Of a DNA stretch of 64,000 nucleotides, positions 45,721 to 55,596 are shown one piece after another. Both the position numbers and the translations under genes were made by a program. The stretch's first letter is position 1. The number at the start of each line of letters is the position of its first letter. The notes below the pieces were generated by a model. The model was given only the letters and a program-made list of their open reading frames with translations, searched no databases and had not been told where the DNA came from. Origin of the DNA: Alphaproteobacteria bacterium (GTDB lineage Bacteria; Pseudomonadota; Alphaproteobacteria; Paracaedibacterales; CAITNM01); assembly GCA_021298215.1 (NCBI GenBank), contig JAJTEE010000002.1, positions 124,001 through 188,000 on the forward strand, read 5' to 3'.

Positions 45721-46155
45721 TCATTTTTGATAAGTCATCACATATGCATCAAGAGCAGGACCCGATGACTGAGGGTAGTAACCCTTGCGAATTGAAATTA
45801 GATCAAATCCTATTTTTTTATATAAACTAATTGCAGCGTTATTTTCACACTCAACTTCTAAAAAAAATTTTTGTGCTTTTGGCGCTTTCGTAATGATCCA
45901 TTTAAGAAAAAATTCACCAACTCCCCTCCTCCGTTGGTGAGGATGCACACCAATGGTTAGTAAATCTGTATAATCCTCAACCGTATATGTAAAAATGAAT
46001 GCTTGCTTATTAAGATGAAAGGCCTCGTATTTTGTCTTCCCTAAATGCTGCATCCAGGGATTATCCCGACAAAAGCATGATTTAAAAAGTGTTTGGAACC
46101 ACTCAATATCACTTTCGATTATAGGTTCGGGTCTTATATTCTGGTGTTCTAACAT
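45721..46155 (-). CDS. rimI: Ribosomal protein S18 alanine N-acetyltransferase-like (RimI)
   Basis: 144-aa GNAT enzyme. The acetyl-CoA loop is GVHPHQRRRGVGEFFLKWII, followed by LEVECENNAAISLYKKIGFDL, the RimI-type segment in which Glu-Asn acts near the active site. It overlaps tsaB by 47 bp; the tsaB-rimI pairing is widespread and supports this identity over a generic GNAT. Confidence 0.88.
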   Translation of the reverse strand: MLEHQNIRPEPIIESDIEWFQTLFKSCFCRDNPWMQHLGKTKYEAFHLNKQAFIFTYTVEDYTDLLTIGVHPHQRRRGVGEFFLKWIITKAPKAQKFFLEVECENNAAISLYKKIGFDLISIRKGYYPQSSGPALDAYVMTYQK

Positions 46156-46672
46156 AATAAGGCTCAGGCTTATTTAAAATATCGGGATCTTTATACGACA
46201 AATAGTATTTTAGTAAATAAATAGCAAGGTTTTCTGGTGTCCATCCTAAGTCTCCACAAAAAGACTTATGTTCACGTTTAAGTGTATCTATTTCTTTTGT
46301 GGTAATGCATCTTACTACACCATCAAGTTTCGTGAAATAATCACCTCGAAAACTATCAAGAACTGGGATTGATCCATTTGATGCCCATTCCAGAAGATCT
46401 AGAGTATTTGGGCAAAAAAGTTTTGCTCTATACCCTATTTTAAGTCCAATTGCTGCCGCTAATTGGACACGAATACTGGTAAAAGATCCGGGACCTGTTG
46501 TCGTAACAATGATTTCCGGTGACATTGGCAAAAATTCTTTGATCTGTGACAAAAGGATACCTGCATGCGTTTGCCCTGAATGCAAAGACAACACTTTTTC
46601 CTTTATCTCATCATTATGGTGCCATGCCAACTGACAAGCATCAGGCAATAATAAAAAACCAAGAATAGCCAT
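46109..46672 (-). CDS. tsaB: tRNA threonylcarbamoyladenosine synthesis protein TsaB, atypical N-terminus
   Basis: Partner of TsaD in making t6A37 of tRNA. The family motif GPGSFTSIRVQLAAAIGLK is clear. At the start, MAILGFLLLPDACQLAW aligns with the usual ILAIDTS...ACSVAL but the DTS phosphate-loop residues are gone. TsaB does not itself bind ATP productively, so this may be tolerated. The ATG at 46672 is chosen because it gives the family N-terminus; an upstream ATG at 46714 would add a hydrophobic extension ending 9 bases from the glmU start. Confidence 0.83.
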   Translation of the reverse strand: MAILGFLLLPDACQLAWHHNDEIKEKVLSLHSGQTHAGILLSQIKEFLPMSPEIIVTTTGPGSFTSIRVQLAAAIGLKIGYRAKLFCPNTLDLLEWASNGSIPVLDSFRGDYFTKLDGVVRCITTKEIDTLKREHKSFCGDLGWTPENLAIYLLKYYLSYKDPDILNKPEPYYVRTPEYKTRTYNRK

Positions 46673-46723
46673 TAGAATAAACACGTGGTATTGTATTGAA
46701 GCAAACTTTAGCATAAAGCAACA

Positions 46724-48031
46724 ATGAAAGCTGTAATCATTTTGAGTGCAGGACATGGCAAACGCATGAAAAGCCCTTTACCAAAAGTGCTGCATAAAGT
46801 TGCCGGCAAATCTATGTTGCAATGGGTTATAGATGCAGCCAAAACATTAAACCCTGATCAAATTATCACTGTAATATCGCCTGAGCTTAAAACTCACGAA
46901 ACTTTAAAAAGCACAGATATTGTGGTTCAAGAAGTGCCACAAGGCACTGGAGATGCACTTAAACTTGCCACACAAAAATTACAACAAAACATTGAGAAAG
47001 TTTTTCTTCTGTGCGCAGACACCCCTCTTTTGCAAGCAGAAGACTTGAAAAACCTAGAAAATACCACCGCAGATTTAACCTTAATTGGAATGAAAATTGA
47101 TGACTTAAGTAAATCATACGGAAGAATTCAGCTCAATGAAAAGTGTTACCCCGTTGCTATTAGAGAAACAAAACACGACCCTGAAGCTAAAAAAATTTCT
47201 ATTGCAAACACCGGGGTGTATGCGTTTAACGCAAAAATGCTGAAATCTTTACTTCCAAAATTAGAAATTCACCCTGACTCGAATGAATTCTATGCAACCG
47301 ACCTTCTAGAATTAGCTGTATGTGAAGGATATTCATCAGAACTATTTTTAGCAAAGGAAGAAAATTTTCTAGGAGTAAATACACTTGTTGATCTCTCTGA
47401 GGCTGAAAAAATCATGCAATGTCGTCTTAAAGCAAACCACATGCTAAATGGTGTGCACTTTTCGCTTCCGGAAACTAGTTATGTTCACTATGATGCAGAA
47501 ATCGGATCAGGAACGATTATTGAGCAATCTGTGCATATCGGTGAAAATGTTAAAATTGCCAATAACGTAACCGTATTTGGTTTTTCATATCTTTCAAATT
47601 GCACCATCAAAAGTGGTGTAACTATTGGCCCTTTTAGCCATTTACGAAATAACGCGATCATTGAAGAACATGCATCTATTGGAAATTTTGTGGAAGTAAA
47701 AGGATCAACCATAGGAAAATCCGCTAAAGCAAAGCACCTTAGTTACATTGGCGATGCGGTAATTGGAGAGAAAACCAATATTGGAGCGGGTACTATAACT
47801 TGTAACTATAATGGTTTTGAAAAATTCAAAACACATATTGAGAAAAATGTTATGATTGGCGCCAATACAACCCTTGTGGCGCCTGTATGTATAGGAGAAA
47901 GCGCATATATTGCAGCGGGAAGCGTCATCACAAAAGATGTAGGCGCCAACAATCTTGGAATTACAAGAACAGAACAGCAGGAGAAAAGTGAATGGGCGAC
48001 CAATTTTCGCACAAAATATATAAAAATCTAG
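46724..48031 (+). CDS. glmU: Bifunctional UDP-N-acetylglucosamine pyrophosphorylase/glucosamine-1-phosphate acetyltransferase
   Basis: Makes UDP-GlcNAc for peptidoglycan and lipid A. 435 aa. The N-terminal uridyltransferase has LSAGHGKRMKSPLPKVLHKV, with the AGxGxRM nucleotide loop at residues 9-15. The C-terminal acetyltransferase is a left-handed beta-helix of hexapeptide repeats, with HLSYIGDAVIGEKTNIGAGT and YNGFEK containing the catalytic His region. Slightly shorter than E. coli GlmU at the C-terminus. It overlaps yejA by 40 bp. Confidence 0.97.
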   Translation: MKAVIILSAGHGKRMKSPLPKVLHKVAGKSMLQWVIDAAKTLNPDQIITVISPELKTHETLKSTDIVVQEVPQGTGDALKLATQKLQQNIEKVFLLCADTPLLQAEDLKNLENTTADLTLIGMKIDDLSKSYGRIQLNEKCYPVAIRETKHDPEAKKISIANTGVYAFNAKMLKSLLPKLEIHPDSNEFYATDLLELAVCEGYSSELFLAKEENFLGVNTLVDLSEAEKIMQCRLKANHMLNGVHFSLPETSYVHYDAEIGSGTIIEQSVHIGENVKIANNVTVFGFSYLSNCTIKSGVTIGPFSHLRNNAIIEEHASIGNFVEVKGSTIGKSAKAKHLSYIGDAVIGEKTNIGAGTITCNYNGFEKFKTHIEKNVMIGANTTLVAPVCIGESAYIAAGSVITKDVGANNLGITRTEQQEKSEWATNFRTKYIKI

Positions 48032-49863
48032 TATCCTTTCTCTTTTGTTTTCTGTCTTGTTTATACGCTAAATCCACACCCTATTTTAGTGTTTACAATA
48101 CACCACCAAAATACGATATCAATACTAAGCATTTTGATCATGTTAATCCGAATGCACCAAAAAAAGGAGCTTTAAAATTAGCAGTCATTGGGACTTTTGA
48201 TGGACTAAATCCTTTTTGCATAATGGGAAATTCACCCATGCATATTGCTGTATTTTGTTTTGCAAGGTTACTCGATGAGTCTAGAGATGAGATTGGCGTT
48301 AGCTACCCATACCTTGCTAAGAGCCTAAAAATAAGTAGCGACAAGAAAACCATTACATATTTCTTGCGAGAAGAAGCTGCATTTTCTGATGGCACACCAA
48401 TAACCGCAAAAGACGTAGTATGGAGCTTTAATTTTCTCATTAAAATTAATCCAATGATGAAGCAATATTACAAAGATGTTTCAAAGATCGAAGCCATTGA
48501 CCGACACACTGTTAAATTTCACAGCAAAAATCCTAAGAATAAAGAACTTCCTGGCATATTAGGACAAATATATATATACCCAAGTGAATTTTTCCAAGCA
48601 CACATGACTGAGAATGGAATCATAACTAAACCGTTTCCTACGAGTGGCCCTTATAAAATAAGCGCAGCTGATCTTGGCCGCACACTTATTTTTGAGCGTA
48701 TAAAAAATTGGTGGGGAGAGAAAATCCCTACCAATGTTGGATTGTATAATTTTGATACAATTGAGCTGCAATATTTCAGGGATCAAAATGCTGCATTTCA
48801 AGGATTTTTGACAGGAAATTCTAATCTATGGATTGAGGCCTCAGCCAATAAATGGCACACAGCATATGATATTTCAGCCATAAAAGATGGAAAAATTATT
48901 AAAAAAATTGTACCAGATGGTAATCATCAAGCTACAAAAGGATTTGCCTTTAACCTAAGACGAGAAAAATTTAAAGATATCCGAGTCAGAAAAGCCATTT
49001 CTTTGCTATTTAACTTTGAGAGCTTAAACAAAGCAATGTTCTATAATGAGTATTATCGTTTAAATAGTTATTATGGAAACGCAGAGCTTGCTCATAATGG
49101 CGAACCAAACAGAGAAGAACTCGAAATTCTATTGCCTTACAAAGAGAGATTGCCACCAGAGGTATTTGGGCCTTCATTTAAAAATCCTGTCTACAGAGAA
49201 GATTTTATACCCAGAGAAACTTTGCAGAATGTTTTGCAATTATTAAAAGAAGCTGGCTGGGAATTAAAGGACCAGAAACTCACAAATTCAAAAGGAGAAA
49301 TTTTTGAAATTACTTTTCTTTATGCTAATACCGCTCTTGAAAAAATCATTTTTCATATGCAACGTAACTTAGCCGTGGCTGGTATTAATTTAAAACCAAA
49401 ACAAGTAGACGCAAGTACCTACACAGAAATGATTGACCAGTTTGATTTTGATATAACTATGATCGGCATTGCACAAAGCCATTCTTTAGGTAACGAACAA
49501 CGTGAATTTTTTGGAAGCAAGTCAGCACACGTGAAAGGCTCCAAAAATTTAGCAGGCATTGAAAATCCAATCGTTGATGAGTTAATTGAGAAGTTAATTG
49601 TTGCGAAGGACTATCAATCAATGCTCGATCATACACATGCAATTGATCGTATTTTATGCTGGAACTATTACATCGTAATGTATTGGGATTTTTCAGGAAT
49701 ACGAACTGCGTACTGGAATGAATTTGCAATGCCAGAGGAATCGCCAAAATACACTCCTTTCCCTATTTTGACTTGGTGGACTAAAGATATAGATCAAAAC
49801 ACGCCCCAGGAACAAAGCCTATTCTCTAAAATATCTCAAATTATCAAAGGCTGGTTTTTATAA
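47992..49863 (+). CDS. yejA: Peptide/microcin C ABC transporter substrate-binding protein YejA
   Basis: 623-aa periplasmic binding protein of family 5. Signal peptide near residues 12-27, then YNTPPKYDINTKHFDHVNPN and KKGALKLAVIGTFDGLNPF, typical YejA start motifs, then AFSDGTPITAKDVVWSFNFL. Start chosen from AGGAG 8 bases upstream, inside the end of glmU. yejB follows directly. Likely captures peptides from the host or medium. Confidence 0.94.
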   Translation: MGDQFSHKIYKNLVSFLFCFLSCLYAKSTPYFSVYNTPPKYDINTKHFDHVNPNAPKKGALKLAVIGTFDGLNPFCIMGNSPMHIAVFCFARLLDESRDEIGVSYPYLAKSLKISSDKKTITYFLREEAAFSDGTPITAKDVVWSFNFLIKINPMMKQYYKDVSKIEAIDRHTVKFHSKNPKNKELPGILGQIYIYPSEFFQAHMTENGIITKPFPTSGPYKISAADLGRTLIFERIKNWWGEKIPTNVGLYNFDTIELQYFRDQNAAFQGFLTGNSNLWIEASANKWHTAYDISAIKDGKIIKKIVPDGNHQATKGFAFNLRREKFKDIRVRKAISLLFNFESLNKAMFYNEYYRLNSYYGNAELAHNGEPNREELEILLPYKERLPPEVFGPSFKNPVYREDFIPRETLQNVLQLLKEAGWELKDQKLTNSKGEIFEITFLYANTALEKIIFHMQRNLAVAGINLKPKQVDASTYTEMIDQFDFDITMIGIAQSHSLGNEQREFFGSKSAHVKGSKNLAGIENPIVDELIEKLIVAKDYQSMLDHTHAIDRILCWNYYIVMYWDFSGIRTAYWNEFAMPEESPKYTPFPILTWWTKDIDQNTPQEQSLFSKISQIIKGWFL

Positions 49864-50964
49864 ATGATAGGATATATGGCTCGCAGATTACTTCTTATTA
49901 TCCCGACACTTTTGGGGATTATGCTTTTAAATTTTATCATTATTCAAGCAGCCCCTGGTGGACCAATTCAACAAATCATCAGCCAAATGCGAGGAGAGGC
50001 AAGCGATCTCGATGCACGCCTTGGAGGTGGAGATCAATTTCAGCGAGAACAAACTTTTGGAGCTGATCATAACTATCGGGGTGCGCAAGGTATTGATCCC
50101 GAATTTATCAAACAGTTAGAAAAGCAATTTGGGTTTGATAAGCCTCCACATGAACGATTTTTGCTAATGTTAAAAAATTACGCGCATTTTGATTTTGGGA
50201 AAAGCTATTTTCGTGACAAATCTGTTATTGATGTTATTAAAGCTAAGTTACCCGTTTCCATATCTCTAGGACTATGGACAACGCTACTTGTATATTTAAT
50301 CTCCATACCTCTCGGTATTCGTAAAGCTGTATGTGATGGTAGTCGTTTTGACATCGCAACAAGTGCAATCGTTGTTATTGCTTATGCTGTCCCAAGCTTC
50401 TTATTCGCTCTCTTTTTAATTATCCTTTTTGCAGGAGGCAGCTTCTTCCAGCTTTTCCCTTTGAGGGGATTATTTTCTGACAACTGGACACATTTAAGCT
50501 TAGTAGGGAAAATAACTGATTATTTTTGGCATCTCTTCTTGCCCTTACTTGCTATGGTTATTTCGGGGTTTGCTAAGTTAACACTACTTACTAAAAATTC
50601 ATTTTTAGAGGAAATTAATAAGCAATACGTCATTACAGCACGTGCAAAAGGCTTAGAAGAAAAGAAAATTTTGTACGGTCATATTTTTAGAAACGCGATG
50701 CTTATAGTCATCGCAGGATTTCCAGCTGCATTCGTTCATATACTCTTCACATCAAGCCTTCTAATAGAAGTTCTATTTTCTCTAGATGGATTGGGTCTTC
50801 TTGGATTTGAAGCAGCAATGAGTCGTGATTATCCGGTAATGTTTGGCTGCTTATATATGTTTACATTACTTGGAATGTTTTTGCATCTTATTGGTGATAT
50901 AATGTACATGATTGTCGATCGCAGAATTGACTTGAATGCAAGTCGTGAAATACAAACTCAGTAA
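49864..50964 (+). CDS. yejB: Microcin C/oligopeptide ABC transporter permease YejB
   Basis: 366-aa permease with six membrane segments. It has the YejB N-terminus ([22 protein letters not shown]) and the long insert [17 protein letters not shown] typical of this subfamily, plus the EAA loop [22 protein letters not shown]. It follows yejA immediately and overlaps the S1 protease gene by 29 bp. Its partner yejE lies on the opposite strand at 44657. Confidence 0.95.
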   Translation: MIGYMARRLLLIIPTLLGIMLLNFIIIQAAPGGPIQQIISQMRGEASDLDARLGGGDQFQREQTFGADHNYRGAQGIDPEFIKQLEKQFGFDKPPHERFLLMLKNYAHFDFGKSYFRDKSVIDVIKAKLPVSISLGLWTTLLVYLISIPLGIRKAVCDGSRFDIATSAIVVIAYAVPSFLFALFLIILFAGGSFFQLFPLRGLFSDNWTHLSLVGKITDYFWHLFLPLLAMVISGFAKLTLLTKNSFLEEINKQYVITARAKGLEEKKILYGHIFRNAMLIVIAGFPAAFVHILFTSSLLIEVLFSLDGLGLLGFEAAMSRDYPVMFGCLYMFTLLGMFLHLIGDIMYMIVDRRIDLNASREIQTQ

Positions 50965-51994
50965 AATCTTATACTATTTTTTCTTTAATACTTCTCTGTT
51001 TTGCATGGCAGGGTCACACACTACTGCTGACCATATGCTACTCGCATACAGTACAAATTATCATGAAACAGCTGCACTTATTGTAGATAAAAATTTGGGC
51101 TTCAGCCAATCAGGCATCCTAGTTCGCAACAACATAGTTATAACAGCTGCGCATGGTATGAAGCTTTTATTAGATACAGAATATCCCACAAAAGATTTTG
51201 GATCATACATTCTAATAATTCCAAAAATGCTAACTGTTACTTTTAACAAGACTCCATATGACTCTATTACATATGAGGTGGAATATGTGCTTCTTGATAG
51301 TCGTTATATTCGCTTTGAACCAGGAGATCAGCATAAATTCGATATTGCTTTTTTAAAGTTATCAAAACCTGTTGCTCATATTGTGCCTATTCACATAGAA
51401 GAAGAAATAACTCTGAGTCCTGATGAACCAATGTTGATAACAACATGGGGGAATTCTGATATTTCTTCTTTCCAATTAAAACGTAGCTTTTATCTATTTG
51501 AGTGGAGACTATTCTTTCCTAACATTGATGAAGATGCTTTAACAAATTATAGAACGGTGATGTTAAGTTCTATTTTCTTTGATCCCGCTAGTCAATTACC
51601 CCAAAAACCTCATCCTAACGCAGCAGAAAGCATACAACGTCGTTACTTCGCCTTGAAGAGTTGGATTGGAGATAGAAGGCCTTATGGTTTAGCGCTTCCA
51701 GGGACCAGTGGAGCTCCAGTTTTTATTGAGAAAACTTTTTTAGGAATTAAGCAATTGAGTTTTTTTGGACTAGTGATGGGTTATGCCAGCCTAGGTGAAG
51801 AAATGACATTACTTTCAAAAAATTTAAGCAAGAATAAGGAAACTATTTACAATAAATACCAAACTATTATTACAACTCCTTTTCGTTTGAATACGCAGCC
51901 AAAAGCCAACACGACTGAAACAAAAAATTTTATTTTTGATAAACGCTATCTAAAAATAATTGATGAATTATCAAATGGTTCTATAAAGCTATGA
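50936..51994 (+). CDS. Exported trypsin-like (S1) serine protease
   Basis: 352 aa. A hydrophobic N-terminus suggests export. The triad is complete: His73 in VITAAHG, Asp136 in FDIAFLKL, Ser258 in [10 protein letters not shown]. The oxyanion loop reads GTSGAP rather than GDSGGP, seen in other bacterial S1 proteases. No PDZ domain follows, so it is not DegP. The start overlaps yejB; GTG at 50945 is an alternative. With YejAB upstream, it could feed peptide uptake, but that is inference. Confidence 0.82.
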   Translation: MQVVKYKLSKILYYFFFNTSLFCMAGSHTTADHMLLAYSTNYHETAALIVDKNLGFSQSGILVRNNIVITAAHGMKLLLDTEYPTKDFGSYILIIPKMLTVTFNKTPYDSITYEVEYVLLDSRYIRFEPGDQHKFDIAFLKLSKPVAHIVPIHIEEEITLSPDEPMLITTWGNSDISSFQLKRSFYLFEWRLFFPNIDEDALTNYRTVMLSSIFFDPASQLPQKPHPNAAESIQRRYFALKSWIGDRRPYGLALPGTSGAPVFIEKTFLGIKQLSFFGLVMGYASLGEEMTLLSKNLSKNKETIYNKYQTIITTPFRLNTQPKANTTETKNFIFDKRYLKIIDELSNGSIKL

Positions 51995-52212
51995 GCATTG
52001 TCGCTGGGATAGTTTCTTTCTTATGCATATGGTGGGTAGTTTTTTTCATGACAATTTCTCAAAAAATAAATCAAAAACCATTAACTAGAAATTCTCCTGA
52101 AAGCTTTTCTTTTAAACAGCATTTTTTTAGAGTTACCAAAATCACTTGCATGCTTTACATTATATTAGACTTGCTAGTACGTCACGATTGTTTGTTATGG
52201 ATGCTGAACTAA
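51991..52212 (+). CDS. DUF1467-family small membrane protein
   Basis: 73 aa with two membrane segments: [20 protein letters not shown], and a second near residues 50-65, separated by a short loop with Pro and Ser. The IWWVVFF core and layout match DUF1467 proteins, which are found in alphaproteobacteria. Function unknown. It overlaps the protease gene by 4 bp and extends into the start of rsmI. Confidence 0.75.
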   Translation: MSIVAGIVSFLCIWWVVFFMTISQKINQKPLTRNSPESFSFKQHFFRVTKITCMLYIILDLLVRHDCLLWMLN

Positions 52213-53018
52213 AACCAGGACTTTATATCATTCCAACTCCTATTGGAAATCTTAAAGACATAACTTTGAGAGCTTTAGAGTACTTAAAAGCTTGTGATGT
52301 AATCTATTGTGAAGACACGCGCGTTAGCAATAAATTGCTGCAAGTTTATGGGATTAAAAAAACGCTTTTGACCTATCATGAGCATAACGCATCAACAGCT
52401 CGTAATCAAATTATTGAAAAACTTCAACAAGGTGCAAAAATATGCTTAGTCAGCGATGCAGGTATGCCTCTTATTTCCGACCCCGGATATAAACTTATAA
52501 GAGAAATTCAAATAAAAGGGTTCTATTATACAGCTCTTCCAGGGGCGTGCGCAGCTATTTCTGGCTTATGTTTATCGGGGATGCCTACCAACCAATTTTT
52601 CTTTGCTGGATTTTTTGATTCAAAAACGACTAAAAAATTTCAGGAAATACCTTCTACTTTAATTTTTTATGAATCTGCTCGAAGGCTTTTAAAAACACTA
52701 AACCTGATGTCTTCTGTTTTTAATGATAGGCAGGTTTCTATCGTCCGAGAAATTTCAAAGATATATGAAGAATCCATTCATGGATCTTTTGAAGAAGTTA
52801 TTGATAATTTCTCCAAAAGAAGTTCCATACTTGGTGAAATCATTATTGTTTTAGGCCCACCTGCAGAAAAAGAAATTTCTTTTAAAGATATTCAGACTCA
52901 AATTCAAATGTTATTAGAAAACCATTCTATTAAAGATATCTCTAGCATTTTAAGCAGAACTCACAAGATTTCAAAAAAGCAAGTTTATGACTTGGCACTT
53001 AAGGTTAAAGATGCCTAA
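52197..53018 (+). CDS. rsmI: 16S rRNA 2'-O-ribose C1402 methyltransferase RsmI
   Basis: Tetrapyrrole-methylase-fold enzyme of 273 aa. Motifs: LYIIPTPIGNLKDITLRALE, CEDTRVSNKLL, LVSDAGMPLISDPGYKL, and PGACAAISGLCLSG. The start at 52197 places the family motif 8 residues in; the upstream in-frame ATG at 52146 lies inside the DUF1467 gene. Confidence 0.95.
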   Translation: MDAELKPGLYIIPTPIGNLKDITLRALEYLKACDVIYCEDTRVSNKLLQVYGIKKTLLTYHEHNASTARNQIIEKLQQGAKICLVSDAGMPLISDPGYKLIREIQIKGFYYTALPGACAAISGLCLSGMPTNQFFFAGFFDSKTTKKFQEIPSTLIFYESARRLLKTLNLMSSVFNDRQVSIVREISKIYEESIHGSFEEVIDNFSKRSSILGEIIIVLGPPAEKEISFKDIQTQIQMLLENHSIKDISSILSRTHKISKKQVYDLALKVKDA

Positions 53019-53027
53019 ACTACAGAT

Positions 53028-54215
53028 ATGCATTTCTATCAATTTGACGCCTTAAAAACTAGCGGAGGGAAAACCCAAGGTGTAATTCCTGCTTATAGTC
53101 GCGACCAAGCTCTCCAAGACTTAAAACAAAAGGGTCTGCACCCAATTCGATTGCGGCAAAAATATCTGAGATTTTCAAACACAGGCAGTCTATTTTGGAC
53201 TATCAATTGGGCCCGCGATATGAGTTTTTTTCTAAAACAAGGACTTTCTCTGATAGAAAGCTTGAATCTCAGTAAATTAAGCCTTAATAAGAATCAAAAA
53301 CAATTTATTGATATCATCATTAACAAACTCCATGCAGGACTAACTCTTTCACAAATTTTCACCAACTATCCTATTTTTCCAAAATTATTTACTGCTCTTC
53401 TCAGCATTTCAGAAGCGACGGGTCAGTATGCACAAGCTTTTGAAGATTATTCTCTAATAAAACAAGAAGAAATAGATTTTTTAAAGAAACTAAGAACAAG
53501 CCTACAATATCCGTTCATTTTGTCTCTTAGTCTTTTAATAATGCTTCTTTTATTTAACGAATTCCTTCTGCCAGTTACTTTAGATTTCTTTGCAAAAAAT
53601 AATTTTGAACAACATTCTGCAACACGTCTATTTATTCAATTTGCAGCGTTTTTAAAAAGCGCCCTTTTCTTCGTCTCAAATATTTCCTCATTATTAATCT
53701 TTTTCTCTGGCATTTACTTAATTTCAAGAATCAAAAAAGTAAGATATTTACTATCTTGGCTCTCAACTAGATATCCCATAATTGGACCTATTTATCTTAT
53801 GTCTTTGCAGTATTTTTATTTAAAAAGTTTTTCTATGCTATTAAAAAAAGGACATCATGTTATTCAAGCAGCCGATTATTGTTCAGAAGCTCTTCAAAAC
53901 ACTTATTTAAAAAGCAAGACACAAAAAATTGGCTATCATATCAAGCTTGACGGAAAAATTAGCAAAGCCTTAACAAAGGAACTTAAGCTATCTACAACTA
54001 TAGAACATTTATTATTAACGGGAGAAAATACTTCTCAATTACCCTTGTATAGTGATATAGGAGCGCAAACATTAAAAAACATTTATCAATTCAAGCTACA
54101 AAAAATAATAGCCTGGACTGGACCAATTTTGATATCTATCATGGGAATAATAATGATATGGATGGTTATTGCTTTTGTCTTACCACTTTATGATCAAGTT
54201 GCCAGGATGGAATAA
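53028..54215 (+). CDS. gspF: Type II secretion/type IV pilus inner-membrane protein GspF-like
   Basis: 395 aa with two F-domains and three membrane regions (about residues 160-185, 215-240 and 360-390). Typical F motifs: WARDMSFFLKQGLSLIESLNL, LFTALLSISEATGQYAQAFEDY, and in the second half FYLKSFSMLLKKGHHVIQAA and LLLTGENTSQLP. In T2SS and T4P this platform protein meets the assembly ATPase. No ATPase, secretin or pseudopilin is in the window. First of four overlapping genes. Confidence 0.9.
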   Translation: MHFYQFDALKTSGGKTQGVIPAYSRDQALQDLKQKGLHPIRLRQKYLRFSNTGSLFWTINWARDMSFFLKQGLSLIESLNLSKLSLNKNQKQFIDIIINKLHAGLTLSQIFTNYPIFPKLFTALLSISEATGQYAQAFEDYSLIKQEEIDFLKKLRTSLQYPFILSLSLLIMLLLFNEFLLPVTLDFFAKNNFEQHSATRLFIQFAAFLKSALFFVSNISSLLIFFSGIYLISRIKKVRYLLSWLSTRYPIIGPIYLMSLQYFYLKSFSMLLKKGHHVIQAADYCSEALQNTYLKSKTQKIGYHIKLDGKISKALTKELKLSTTIEHLLLTGENTSQLPLYSDIGAQTLKNIYQFKLQKIIAWTGPILISIMGIIMIWMVIAFVLPLYDQVARME

Positions 54216-55596
54216 AAAAGCGGAAGTATCTCAAACTCATAAACAAAACAACAAAAATTTTTGGCACGAATCTCAATCTTATATTTTTTCTATTTGGAAA
54301 AGAATTGCTAACTGGAAAGTCTATCCTCTTGATTATATTCATTTGCATGAACTTTTTGGACTTTATACCCTCTATCATTTTCAAAATAATACCCTGATAC
54401 ATACTCAACAAATTTCTCTTGAAGATACATCCTGGAGGGAATATATAACCAGGCACTCCAATACACCTATTTGTTTTATTGTTCAGGCACAAGATTGTGA
54501 ATTTCGTACATTACCTACGAACAAAATAAAAATGTGGGATCGGGTTTTTCTCCTTAATCAAATTAAAACAAATGAATTTAGGCCTGATGACTTAATAGGT
54601 CATTATCGAATCAAGCACTTTTCTGAAAGAACAGATACTTTTGTATCCATAAGATCTACTGAAGAGATTTTACAAGTTTTCAAAACACTTGCTTCATTTG
54701 AAAATCCTATCAGCGGCATTCTTTCATGGGACCTTGAATTAAGCTTAATAATTAAAAAGCATGCAAGTATTACACATCCTCTTCGAGCTTGGGTAGTTAC
54801 TATCATACCTGCCGATGCAGCTAATTTTACAATATTAATTTTCTTTCAAGAAAAAATTTTACTACAGCGCGTTATCTTTACTAAGAATACCGATGACTTA
54901 GAAAAAGAGTTATGCTCTACTCTTCGATTTCTACAACGACACGGGTATAAAGATGGACAAGCCGTTTCTGTTTTAATGCCTGAAGAGAACAGTACAAATG
55001 GATTTTCTAATGCCGCACTTGAAATTATTGCTATCCCACAGAAAATTTTAGGAAAGGAGAACTTCAAACCCAATAAGTCCTTCCTAAATTTCTCACCTAA
55101 AATCCTTTTTCAGGCAAGATTAGCGCACGAATTTCCAAGATTATGCATCAAATTCTTAATTCCTTTAAGCTTCATTTTCTTAATTCTTTGGGCTTCGGTT
55201 CAGATTAAGTCATTTTTCCAAGATTATGAATATAAATGGATAAAGGCGAAATATGAGAAAATTCACAATAAAATCCCTGAAGATTTTGAATACCAATTAC
55301 ATTTGAGTAACCTCTTTCCTTTGTATTTAGATAACAGCAAAAAAAGCTCTTTTAAACTTATTAGCTCAATTCAGAAATTACTCAAAGACAAAGTGCGCGT
55401 CTCCCTAATTTCTTGGGATTTTTCGGAGCAGAATTTTAAATTATATTTACGATTTACTCAGCTTACAAAACCTCTTCATGAATTTAAAAAATATATCAAT
55501 AACAATGCAGAGCGCTTTTTTGGAAAAGTTATTTTAACTTGGTCAGAACAAGATAAGGATACAACGCTTCTTATTCAACAAAGAGATAAATCATGA
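54190..55596 (+). CDS. GspL/PilMN-like inner-membrane assembly protein
   Basis: 468 aa: a long cytoplasmic N-terminal region with the strand/helix pattern of the actin-like GspL/PilM fold, one membrane segment at about 318-340 (CIKFLIPLSFIFLILWASVQ), then a periplasmic ferredoxin-like C-terminal part. No single signature motif is strong; identity rests on this layout and on its place after gspF. Start at ATG 54190, overlapping gspF by 26 bp; an upstream TTG-led frame is less likely. Confidence 0.6.
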   Translation: MIKLPGWNKKAEVSQTHKQNNKNFWHESQSYIFSIWKRIANWKVYPLDYIHLHELFGLYTLYHFQNNTLIHTQQISLEDTSWREYITRHSNTPICFIVQAQDCEFRTLPTNKIKMWDRVFLLNQIKTNEFRPDDLIGHYRIKHFSERTDTFVSIRSTEEILQVFKTLASFENPISGILSWDLELSLIIKKHASITHPLRAWVVTIIPADAANFTILIFFQEKILLQRVIFTKNTDDLEKELCSTLRFLQRHGYKDGQAVSVLMPEENSTNGFSNAALEIIAIPQKILGKENFKPNKSFLNFSPKILFQARLAHEFPRLCIKFLIPLSFIFLILWASVQIKSFFQDYEYKWIKAKYEKIHNKIPEDFEYQLHLSNLFPLYLDNSKKSSFKLISSIQKLLKDKVRVSLISWDFSEQNFKLYLRFTQLTKPLHEFKKYINNNAERFFGKVILTWSEQDKDTTLLIQQRDKS

